This document shows positions 1 to 18,128 of a DNA stretch of 64,000 bases, in pieces. The notes under the pieces were generated by a model that saw only the letters and a program-made list of their open reading frames with translations, was not told the DNA's origin and ran no database searches. Both the position numbers and the translations under genes were made by a program. How positions within the stretch are numbered: position 1 is the first letter of the stretch; every line of letters starts with the position of its first letter. This DNA comes from Glandiceps talaboti (Eukaryota > Hemichordata > Enteropneusta > Spengelidae), in assembly GCF_964340395.1 (NCBI RefSeq), contig NC_135560.1:5042498-5106497 (forward strand), in the 5' to 3' direction.

Positions 1-180
1 GGTTGTCTTGGTATGCAACTTTAGTCTTAGACTAATAACAATAAAGGTACCAGTGTTTTGTTGTGTGTTCAGAATCTGGTTGTCTTGGTATGTAACTTTA
101 GTCTTAGATTCATAGCAATAAAGGTAGCAGTGTTTTGTAGTGTATGCTGTGAATCTGGTTGTCTTTCCTTATTACCCATC
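1..180. repeat. ~78-bp tandem repeat in ELP1 intron 7
   Basis: The segment beginning ggttgtcttggtatg at position 1 recurs at 78 and partly at 157, giving about 2.3 copies. It lies in the intron downstream of the last visible ELP1 exon and probably continues past the left edge. Confidence 0.7.
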
Positions 181-284
181 ATGCCAAACATCAGTCCACC
201 TGCTACCAAGGCCAGAACTAGAACCTGATCATGTTACCCTGCAAGACTCAGCAGAGATAATTTTAGTTTGGGTGAAGAACTTAC

Positions 285-7808
<7,524 letters not shown>

Positions 7809-8263
7809 TTTGACCTGTAACATTTGAGTTGAAAATCCACACTGTAATTTACTGTTATACACCTGATATGATATGAAATAGTACCACTCTCATTTGTTTC
7901 TGATTGGTGAAAGTCTTTGGACAAGACTTGAACAAAACTCATACTATTGTCATGGATAACATATATTAAAATTGACACCTGGTCATATGTGTGGACTGGA
8001 CTATGATTACTTCAATGCTTACAAGTTACAAGAAGGACTAATTACAGGACTTGATTGTGAATGTCACCCATGCATTCGTATACAATAGACAATATTTCTC
8101 TATTCAACCACAGCCGATATATCATGAACTGAGATTCAACCACTGACAGTGGAGCACTGTCTATGATTCAGCCAATAGACATGGGGTTATGGATAGGGTT
8201 ATGCCAGGGATTTGGTTAGGAATAGGATTATTCCTGCTTGAAGATGGAATAAGTTTGGCCTTG
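7809..8263. promoter_or_regulatory. Upstream of ELP1 start; likely 5' UTR intron
   Basis: A pyrimidine-rich stretch and acceptor (ttacag|gtcaaa on the minus strand, ag at 7815-7816) lie 6 bp before the ATG, so this is more likely an intron than a promoter. I see no TATA box or CpG-rich core. The true ELP1 promoter is probably further right. Confidence 0.35.
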
Positions 8264-8323
8264 ATTCTGACATTGTCCCGTTCTATAAGAACGAAACTAA
8301 GGAGAGGGACATTGTCAGAATCT
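8264..8323. repeat. Imperfect hairpin
   Basis: gattctgacattgtccc and gggacattgtcagaatc form arms with one mismatch around a spacer of about 26 bp. This is the first of several hairpins between 8.2 and 9.2 kb. Confidence 0.7.
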
Positions 8324-8932
8324 AGTCCTGACCATGGATGTATTAGTGAAATTATACATCCATGTCCCGATTGACTACATCTGCACCAGTCCTGCTTGCA
8401 GACGGTGCAAGCGTTTCGCTCAACAAGCAAGGGGCGACTTACTTCGTATATGCAAGCAGGACTACATCTACGCATCTGCACAAGGAGGTTATACCTCCAT
8501 GGTTTGCAAACAACACTAGTGGGGATAGGCATAGATTTCCTAACATAATTGAACTCAATCATTATACATTGTAATCGTAATTGCAATGAATGAATGAATG
8601 AATGAATGAACACTATGCAGAGTGTCGAGTGTAATTCCTTCAATTAATAATAACTGTACAAATCGTCTATCCTGGTAATGTGGTATCCAGGATCTATTCG
8701 TATGAGGACATGTAGCTCTGGAAATAGACTACGATAAATCCGACACATCTCTGGAGAGCATATTTCCAGAGCTAGATGACATAGCTGCAATAATTGTACC
8801 GTTTGTTGTGATTTTGAGGATTTTTACTTTTGCTTTTGGTTTTTTTTCGCTCCAATGTTTAACTGTAAGCAAACGCCACAATTCATGTAAGTTAACGTAA
8901 ACGCAAATAGACGAAATCACGCTGAAAACGTG

Positions 8933-9066
8933 AGTTAGATATCAGCTAGCTCTGGTACGAGGTTCGACACGAACGTACGTCTCCCTCTAAAGTCTAAGGG
9001 AAGACGTGTCAAACCTCGTAGCACATACATGTACATACTACATGTACATCCAGAGCTAGATATCAT
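8933..9066. repeat. Nested inverted repeat
   Basis: gatatcagctagctctgg pairs with ccagagctagatatc, and inside it tacgaggttcgacacg pairs with cgtgtcaaacctcgta. Probably a decayed foldback element; no coding capacity. Confidence 0.65.
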
Positions 9067-9079
9067 TAGCGTAATTTAT

Positions 9080-9183
9080 AGCCCTGCTTGCATACGGAGT
9101 AATCCGGGACTCGATTCTGACAATTGTCCCTTAGAGTCAAGTCAGCAATATAGACTCGTGCACCGCCTGTATAAGCAGGGCTA
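9080..9183. repeat. Inverted repeat
   Basis: tagccctgcttgcata at the left pairs with tataagcagggcta at the right. Fragments of the same sequence (cctgcttgcaga, tgcaagcagga) also occur at about 8390-8460, so this is probably part of a small repeat family. Confidence 0.55.
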
Positions 9184-9192
9184 CGTAATTTA

Positions 9193-9891
9193 GATTGCGA
9201 TTCACATCGTCCCATTTTCAACTCGTCCCATTTCAACTCGCCCCAATTTCAACTCGCCCCATTTTTAACTCGTCCCATTTTCAACTCGCCCCAACAACAC
9301 TAGGAAACGTTTATAAATCTAAACGATACATAGACTCGAAGTACGGAGACAGAAACATTTACATGATTTTACCTACGTAGCCAGTTGAAGCGTAGCAAAT
9401 GTAACATTTCGTAGCAGAAAGTGGTGTGGGTTTTGGCTAAGTGTTTGGTAGATCTAGAACTTATACTAGCACAACAACTTTCCCCAGTCATGGAATATCA
9501 CTTTTCACATTAGGACTTAATGTTTACAACCCAAATAAGAAATAATAATGATAATAACCAGGGAGAATATTAGTGACTGACACGCTTACGACTTCCGCGC
9601 GTACGGGTTTTGGAGACGTGTCTCCTCTCCCTAGTAAACGCAACTAAGTATTGTAGTATGTGTTTACAGCGCAAGTGGTACTTCATTAGTGGAATACGAG
9701 ATACCACAGACCCTCCAAACTGAGTACTACTCGCTTCGATTTCATATATGCACAGGTAAATTATATTGCAAAGAGTTGGGGCGAGTTGAAAATGGGGCGA
9801 GTTGAAATTGGGGCGAGTTGAAAATTGGACGAGTTGAGTGGGACGAGTTGAAATGGGACGAGTTGAAATTGGGACGAGTTGATCCGTCACC
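9193..9891. mobile_element. Foldback-type element with tandem-repeat termini
   Basis: Left end 9208-9293 carries five or six degenerate copies of a 16-17 bp unit (tcaactcgcccca / tcaactcgtccca). Right end 9776-9886 carries about seven copies of the same unit in reverse orientation (ggggcgagttgaa). About 480 bp of unique non-coding sequence lies between. Both outer edges abut cgtaattta (9184-9192 and 9892-9900), which may be a 9-bp target duplication. That word also occurs nearby (about 9070 and 10041), so this is not conclusive. No transposase is present. Confidence 0.65.
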
Positions 9892-9949
9892 CGTAATTTA
9901 ATACCCGTTTCAAAATACTGCATGCATTGCTACTTTTGCCGATTTTGAC

Positions 9950-11870
9950 GGGATTAGCGTATCTCTGAACATGTCTTGGGTCTTGAAGGCTCCGTAATTA
10001 ATGTTAGAGTTAGGAAATGTCCGATTTTTTTGGCAGGTAAGGCGTAATTTAGGAGAAAAATCCACCCAACTTTGCGATTCAGATCTGAATCGCTTCCGTC
10101 TATTTGCGTTAACGTTAACTTCATCATCATCATCATTTTATACTGTTGATAACAGTATTACAGGAATTGTAGTGTTTGCTTCCAGTTAAACATCGGAACG
10201 AAAAAAGGACAGAAACTGCAGGAAACCCCCTCAAAATCACAACAAACGCTACTACAATTAGTGCAGTTAGATGACATGGTATTCTAGTAGATCTTTCATG
10301 TTATGACGAAATAGCATGGTAAACATGTAGATGATAATTCACACGTGGTGTTATGCGGCCAGTCTGAATAAGATATTAACACACTACCCTTTAAATTCAG
10401 CTTCGAATACTGATAACTATGTACATATTGTGATTATAACTTGTTATACACTCACTCACTCTGTCTCGATCGGTGTCGTTACGGCCTAATATGTCAATAC
10501 GCCAACCACAGACTGAAGCTCATGGAGGCGGCCATTACTAGAATATTGATGCAAGGTGCAATTAATCATAAAACAGAACGGTGGCGGCGCTGTTCAAACA
10601 GGAATGATATGCCAGACGGTGGATGAACTCGTATATAGTAACTTCACCAGAAATTGTCTAAAATGAATGTTTGTATTTATACGCTGAACGTAGTGCCTAT
10701 ACATGTATTTTGAAATCTACTTTTTCTTAAAGAGTTATTTCAATAACAGTTGTTGAATATACTCACTTCTCTTGTACAAGCTAGTTTTAGGGGTTTTTTG
10801 TTGGATTATTAGGTGAATGTGTGGTTTCATTGGATGTACATCTATTTATCGAAAAACAAAGTTCCTTAAATTTACGCATCTTCCTTTAAGGCCTAATAAA
10901 AAGGGTTGTGTGCTTCTAATTATGCTAAATTTTAGAAAAGGTGGGGTAGGTAGATTTTTTATTTTATTCTATATACATTTTTTTTTCATGTGTGAGTGTC
11001 TAGTTCAGGTTTTCCATTGTTTTCCAAATGGTCTCTGTGTTGTTCATTTCTTCCTATCACATATACAGCCATTACAGATTGGAATAATAGTTTTATATTG
11101 TCTTTTTAAGTTGATATCAGTTTCCGCATCCACTATCTAAGGGTCTCACAGCAGTAAACTGGAACAGTTGGGTAATATATAGCTCATACAAAAAAATGTT
11201 TGGTTCCGGTTACCCCACCTAGCTTTTCACTGCCGACCCTAAACTTTTCTTTTAGAAAATTATTAATTTAGTGGTCTGAGATGGTAGTTGTGGGTGGAGA
11301 TGTTGACCGATCGGTCCTGACAATGTCGGGAGTGTGCCCATGTAGTGTTTGTTTGGGAGTTGAAGTTCTGGCTTTCAGCTCAGCCAATCACAGACCCAAA
11401 CACCGCGATATTGTTTAATTGGTTAATACCATTAGTTAGTTAGTTAGTTAGTGCCATTTTCACATAAACTCGAGCTCACTCTTGAAGTAGTAGTTGGGAA
11501 ATAACCAATGCCTTTTCAACGTGGTGGCAGCGGTGGGATTAAGTCCTTTAAACCATTGATTCTGGGATTAGTCTTCTTTTTCATGTCTGACAGCATTAAA
11601 ACCACGTTTTGAAATATTTCTAAGGGGGTCTAAATTACTACAGGTTCGATTTCCCTAATGACAACTTATTTGAATATGACTGTAATATTATGAATATATC
11701 ATTAAAACTACCCCTTTTCACATTTTCAGTGTAAGTGGACGGTATCCGAGTTTGCGCATAATAAAATATAGTACATGTACATACCTAGTACCTGTAGCTT
11801 TTCACGCTGATGTGTGTCCATCAGAGATAACGTACATTGATTGCTGCCATTTTGTTCTCGACTGCGCCCA
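9950..11870. other. Spacer without recognised gene
   Basis: Only short low-complexity pieces are visible: (TCA)n at about 10121-10136 joined to ttttatactg, resembling the tail of the LINE copy near 56.3 kb; T-rich tracts at 10.8-11.1 kb; and (GTTA)n at about 11434-11451. No open frame has family similarity I recognise. Confidence 0.5.
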
Positions 11871-11872
11871 GA

Positions 11873-12116
<244 letters not shown>

Positions 12117-12187
12117 TAATTCAGTGTAAGAGGTAAGTCATAAACTGAAGGAAAAGCGCTCAATACTGAGAAGTAGAGCTGTATTAC

Positions 12188-12460
<273 letters not shown>

Positions 12461-12560
12461 AAGTCAGTGGTAAGATTTGTCCGTAGTACAGTGCTCGATA
12501 CGTCTGCACGCAGAGCGGAGTATATGTTGAGGGTAGAAGAAAATCAAGTCGGGTTTTTCG

Positions 12561-12602
12561 TCTCTACAAGCCTGTTTCGTGAGTAAATCACTCGTCAGGA
12601 GA
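12561..12602 (-). ncRNA. Hammerhead ribozyme, mirror copy
   Basis: The exact reverse complement of 12609-12650, lying in the left arm of the palindrome, with the same intact core and helices. It has the same orientation as the Penelope-like remnant to the right. Confidence 0.78.
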
Positions 12603-12608
12603 TCAACA

Positions 12609-12650
12609 TCTCCTGACGAGTGATTTACTCACGAAACAGGCTTGTAGAGA
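12609..12650 (+). ncRNA. Hammerhead ribozyme (PLE-type, short stem III)
   Basis: A self-cleaving RNA motif found in Penelope-like elements and retrozymes. All core positions are present. Helix I is TCTC (12609-12612) with GAGA (12647-12650). The CUGANGA box is CTGACGA (12613-12619). Stem II is GTGA/TCAC with a five-base loop (12620-12632). GAAA is 12633-12636. Stem III is ACA/TGT around GGCT. The predicted cleavage site is after TA at 12645-12646. Stem III of three base pairs is typical of the retroelement class, which usually works as a dimer. Confidence 0.8.
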
Positions 12651-12681
12651 CGAAAAACCCGACTTGATTTTCTTCTACCCT

Positions 12682-12684
<3 letters not shown>

Positions 12685-12763
<79 letters not shown>
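12685..12763. repeat. (TA)n array
   Basis: TA array between the hammerhead palindrome and the 3' side of the Penelope-like element. Together with 12045-12116 and 12334-12458 it suggests repeated insertion into, or slippage around, TA tracts. Confidence 0.95.
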
Positions 12764-12835
12764 CACTTTACACTGAGGTTCTATATATAAATAATATCAT
12801 GAACCATACAGTTCTGACCCAAATATTTCGAAGAG

Positions 12836-12873
12836 ACTGATTTCGAAGAGAATGAGCTCCTCTTCATCGGTGG
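12836..12873 (-). ncRNA. Degenerate hammerhead-like motif at PLE 3' region
   Basis: On the minus strand CCGATGA (12863-12869) is followed by a GAAGAG/CTCTTC stem and GAAA (12841-12844). U4 of the core is C, so cleavage is unlikely. Its location just 3' of the PLE coding remnant is where this family carries hammerheads. Confidence 0.45.
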
Positions 12874-13019
12874 GTCTCCAGTTCTGTCAAACAAATCAAG
12901 TTCAGTTAAACTTTAAATACTGAAGGTAATGGTTATTGTCATGCAAAATAGTGTTCTTGTCCTGGAAAGGTATGAATATTATACTCGGCCAGCTGTGGAG
13001 TACTGGTGACTACTGGTTG

Positions 13020-13800
13020 CTAGGTTACTGTTTTCTTTTGATGCCATTGGTGAGTGTATCTATTTTTTTTTATCCACAATGATTCACGTAGTTGACAGTA
13101 GGTTTTATCTGGTGTGTAGAGTTTTTCAATTGCTATGATTCTGAAGTGTTTGATTGAGTGAGATGGTCCATTGAAGTGAATTGGTACTGGTTCATATTTA
13201 TTTTTTTCCTGATTTGTGATAACTGATTCTGCATTCTTGTGTATAGTGTATCTCCGGTTTCTCCTACATAGACTATTTTTTCGCAATGTGAGCAACGTAT
13301 TGCATACACTAGGTTTGCTGATTTGCAGTTGATATGGTGTATTATTTTATAATGCTGTGCATTTGGCCCTTGAAATGTATCTGTCTTCTCCATGTAGGGG
13401 CAGATGGCGCATCGTTTGCTCTCACATGGTATTGATCCTGTTGTTTCTTTGATGAATGCTCTGTGATGTTTGCTATGTACGAGTTGTGAGCCGATATCTC
13501 TTCCTTTTCTCCAGGCTACCATTGGTGGATTTCTAAATACTTTTTGCATCTTTGTGATTTATGTAGAGTGCGCATCTTGTTTATGAGTATCCTTGGTATA
13601 TCTGGGAGTGAGCTGCTGTATGTGATCTGGAAGATGACACGGTCTTTGTTTCTGTTTGGTCTGTTGTCATCGTTCATGTCTGGACGCGTAAAGATAAAGC
13701 ACTGTCCGATATCTGATTTGCTCTGGAACGTTGAACATTTCGTTTTATAAAACATCCCCATCTCATCATCACTTAAAGTGTCATCTAATTTTAAATAAGC
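13020..13800 (-). pseudogene. Penelope-like retroelement remnant (C-terminal RT side plus GIY-YIG endonuclease)
   Basis: Penelope-like elements encode a reverse transcriptase fused to a GIY-YIG endonuclease. Three frames are needed to read it. About 13800-13540 gives TAYLKLDD... and DRVIFQITYSSSLPDIPRI. Then 13549-13190 gives VFRNPPMVAWRK, CESKRCAICPYM and the endonuclease core SANLVYAIRCSHCEKIVYVG followed by ETGDTLYTRM. Finally 13220-13020 gives PVPIHFNGPSHSIKHFRI and RESLWIKK. Both frame changes fall in A runs (tgcaaaaag and ggaaaaaaat). The reverse transcriptase palm is absent, so the copy is 5'-truncated and dead. Confidence 0.85.
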
Positions 13801-14093
13801 AGTGAGACAAAACTAAAGTGTGGTGGTAAGGTAATGGGTAATATCTGAGTGATTTTGAAAATGTTTAAAGTTCTTTGCTTTGGCAAAATTATTGACAGCT
13901 TCATACGGCTGTACCGTATAACAATTTACTTGGCGAGACCTCAGACCCTCCACAGTAGGGCGCCCTCTATGAAGTACTGTGTAAATACATGTAGTGCACG
14001 ATGAATAAATAATATGGAAGTGGTTTTATGGAATTTAGCAAAACAATATAACCACTGTTTCTGTTCAGTTGACAAAAGGAGTGGCTTGCATAT

Positions 14094-14540
<447 letters not shown>

Positions 14541-16750
14541 ACAATTCACAGTTTTATTAGTCATTTTACAAAGCGTGACAGTATTGCTACAATTCAACAT
14601 TCACAGCATTCTTGTACTCAGTTACTAATATTTTTACAATGTATTTTGTATGTTAATATGAAGAATGACAACTTTGCTACAATGTAGCAATTTTCTATGC
14701 AAAACAGTACTATTGCTACAATGTACATCTCAGTACAAACAGTACCAAAGTTGCTACAAAGTACCAACTTTACATTTATCTCCTCCAAGGCATTGCAATT
14801 GCTAAAATGTAGCAAACTTTTACATTACAAAGAATTACATGTAGCACCTTTGCATTATTTTCACAAAGTATAACAGTTTGGCTAAATAAAGAGCTACACT
14901 TGTACAATTGAACTGTCACTCACACCAACAGACTGACTTTGTGTGCTGCAAAATGCTTCCAGATTTGGATTTATTGGCTTCCTTGCAAAATGTATACAAC
15001 ATAGTGTTTACTGGACTCAAGTTAAAAGTGTGTCTGATTTCATTGACAAAACCAGAACATCCAATCTGTACAGATGGGTGCATTAGATAACACAGTAAAT
15101 GAACTTTCATACATTGTAAAATAAGAAAAGTATAACTTTGGTCCAACAAAATGGACATATTGGCAGCACCAAAAATGGCAGTGTAAAATAAATAAAAACT
15201 ACCATCTACAATCTAACTACCAAATAAATGTACAATGTAGTTTAAAAAAAACAAACTTTCAAATGTTAATACAACACTTTTTGTTCATTAAAACAATGAA
15301 ATGAAGTAGTTCTATTTTCGTTATTTCATAAATATGTGTTGATAAGTCTAGAAAAGTTACATTAGTCTAGAAAAGTTCCCATCAACATAAGGATGAAGTA
15401 GGCAATAACAAGCACTGGAAATTTATTATCAAAATATCTAACAACATTGGTCATTAATTATGAAAATGCCAGGAAATTGCAGTATCTACAATAATTGGTC
15501 AAAATACGGACAGAATCTGACCTGATTGGTTAGCAGCCAACATATGAACATCTTCAATATTCACAAAAACTGGCTTACAACTCCTAACGATGTTACACAA
15601 AGTCAATATCCAAGCGAACTGGTCAATACTTCATGCAAAGTTACAATCCATATAACTGCCATTGTAACAAGCTAACCATAGCATGGAATTTAGATACAAG
15701 CTATTGTCAGAGAAAAAGTTTACTAACCACAAATGTACAAAATGATCGGTCATTATTTAAAGTTACGAATGCCCTTCTTTCTCAAAGTTAATTACAAAAC
15801 TAACAAACAAACAAAAGTAAGCCTGTTCTTTTAAAGAAAGCAGCCCTTCAAAGTAAGAGTTTGCTGATTCCAAATAAAAAATGCAAATATTAACACAAGA
15901 CAAATATCAAACCTGAGTTTATAAGCATTTTTACTAAGGTTGACAAGACTTCATAGCCCCCCCCCCCCCCCCCCACCCATGTAGTTTACTTGCGTGTGAC
16001 TATTAAAAATGAACACCATTAAGTGCATGTGATATGCATGAAATGAACTGATTTTGTTAAGTGACCCCGAAGGTCAAAGGTCAATGTCCTAACAAAAAGC
16101 ACACATGTAATTATGTAGGGGTAGGCAGGTAGGAGTGTCAATGTAACAATAGTTTTGGGGAAGTTAAAAATATGAATATAAAATATTGCATGAACTATTC
16201 CAGTGTAATGCTAATAATGTCAATGCATGACTCACTGGCATTAAAATTATCTTCTGGCACTGAAGATGCAGTTGAGGGCATAACAAGGGTTTCTTTGACA
16301 TTTCTGTCTATTTAGTATGTATATTATATGTCCTGAAATCATACATATACGTTATACTTGAACACCAGGTTTGAGATCTGCCAAGTGTTCAGTGTGCATA
16401 AGTAAGTAGAATACTACAGGTGCTTTTTAATATGCAGCAAAGATTAAATGAACCCCCCCCCCCCCCTAAAAAACCCAAAAAAACATATAAACGTTAAGCT
16501 TGTGCATACCCCCCTATCATTGTCAAAAATTACAAATCAAATTCTTCAGTAGATTTCCATCGGAAAACAAAACGAGTATTTAATTTTTAATCAGGTTTGA
16601 CAAACCTAAAATATTTGTTGTCCTCAGTGCATACAATCCCGAATCTCCACGGTTGTTATTGTATTTTGTGTGTTTTAAAGCTAGTCCCTGAAAAAACATA
16701 ACGTGATTACAACTTAAATGTCCATAAAAATTACACTGCTTGTATCGATG
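14541..16750. other. Spacer; possible distal 3' region of the zinc-finger gene
   Basis: AT-rich sequence with repeated ttgctacaatgtag-like phrases (14580-14830) and C homopolymers at 15958-15974 and 16452-16466. I see no convincing coding frame. It lies downstream of the minus-strand zinc-finger gene, but a nearer polyadenylation signal argues against it being normal 3' UTR. Confidence 0.45.
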
Positions 16751-16754
16751 AATC

Positions 16755-17640
16755 AGAGCGATCCAAATACTATGCCATCTAGTGGCAGTAAGTGAACAAT
16801 GTTATAGGTTCTGGTTGAAAGCTTTCGTAAATACTATGCCATCTACTGGCAGTGAGTGAACAACGCTAGAGGTTCTAGTTGAATGCTTTCAATACTATGC
16901 CATCTAGCGACAGTGAGTGAACAACGCTAGAGGTTCTAGTTGAAAGCTTTCGTAAATACTATGCCATCTACTGGCAGTGAGTGAACAACGCTAGAGGTTC
17001 TAGTTGAATGCTTTCAATACTATGCCATCTAGCGACAGTGAGTGAACAACGCTAGAGGTTCTAGTTGAAAGCTTTCGTAAAAACTATGTAATCTAATGGC
17101 AGTAAGTGAACAACACTAGAGGTTCTGATCGAAAGCTTTCGTAAATACTACACAATCTAGTGAAAACCAGAGGTTCTAGTTGAAAGCTTTCGTAAATACT
17201 ACTCCCTCTAGTGGCAGTGAGTAAACAACGCTAGAGGTTCTGATCGAAAGCTTTTGTAAATACTATGCCATCTAGTGGCAGTAAATGAACAATGCTAGAG
17301 GTTCTGATCAAAAGCTTGTATAAATACTTCACCATCTACTGGCAGTGAGTGAACAACACTAGAGGTTCTAGTCGAAAGCTTTCGTAAATACTACACAATC
17401 TAGTGAACACCAGAGGTTATAGTTGAAAGCTTTCGTAAATACTACTCCCTCTAGTGGCAGTGAGTAAACAACGCTAGAGGTTCTGATCGAAAGTTTTTGT
17501 AAATACTATGCCACCTAATGGCAGCAAGTGAACAACACCAGAGGTTCTAGTTGAAAGCTTTCATAAACACAATGCCATTTAGTGGCAGAAAGTGAACAAC
17601 GCTAGAGTTTCTATTTGAAAGCTTCTGGTAACGCTTTCAT
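16755..17640. repeat. 61/64-bp tandem array, ~14 units, each with a CTCF-core-like motif
   Basis: The consensus unit is atactatgccatctagtggc, then agtgagtgaacaacgctaga, then ggttctagttgaaagctttc. Early units alternate between 64 and 61 bp. Read on the minus strand, the conserved part gives CCACTAGATGGC or CCAGTAGATGGC, an exact fit to the CTCF core CCASYAGRKGGC. Exact units lie at 16775-16786, 16839-16850, 16964-16975 and 17268-17279. Two more (…CCACTAGAGGGA) differ only at the last base. Others are degenerate (for example tctagcgac at 16900 and 17025) or truncated (cacaatctagtgaa). The repeat is certain; binding is inferred. Confidence 0.9.
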
Positions 17641-18027
17641 AATTGCAGTTGTGTGAAATAGTTAAAGCAGTATTCAAAACGAAAGCATAGCTCTGTCTGT
17701 TTTTCACATCGTGAATGAATATGGCATCATACATCACTGTGACCAACCACAAGGTTTTGCTGAGCTTTTAAAACCCCAGTAAAGTGAAAGGGGAAAATAG
17801 GGTGAACTTGTATAGTACCCCATAGGTTGACAGAGGTAAAATCTTGGTGGGGAATCCAAGTAAAATGACTTGGAACAGTGAGCCCTCTACATCAGGAAGT
17901 GACACTAATGAACAGCAATTTCTTGTCCATGATGAACCACAATTTGGCATTCCTCTATCTTTTACTATGTTGTGCCTCAGAAGAAACCCTAAATTTTATA
18001 ATTTTTATACCAAAAGAAAACTTCGTT

Positions 18028-18033
18028 TTTATT
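18028..18033 (-). terminator. Candidate polyadenylation signal for the zinc-finger gene
   Basis: tttatt on the plus strand reads AATAAA on the gene strand, about 95 bp past the stop codon of the 1205-residue zinc-finger protein. It is the nearest canonical hexamer I found. Confidence 0.45.
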
Positions 18034-18128
18034 TGAAGACATACTGCTGAGAATTTCAGGTACCTTTGTAACAGGGAAAGTACCACTAAAATCTGAGTAG
18101 CGAGACAGAGTAGGGGAGCGAGTTTCAT

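Larger units (their letters stand above)
12527..12684. repeat. Perfect palindrome: 77-bp arms, 4-bp loop
   Basis: Arms 12527-12603 and 12608-12684 are exact reverse complements around caac. The right end runs directly into (TA)n. Each arm contains a complete hammerhead ribozyme motif, one per strand, with 5' ends facing the centre. A natural inverted duplication or a library/assembly foldback artefact could both produce this geometry. Confidence 0.95.

Noticed and set aside
10817-11140. 107-residue plus-strand frame rich in Phe, Leu and Cys
   Set aside because: T-rich DNA gives hydrophobic codons by default; no family signature or splice context.
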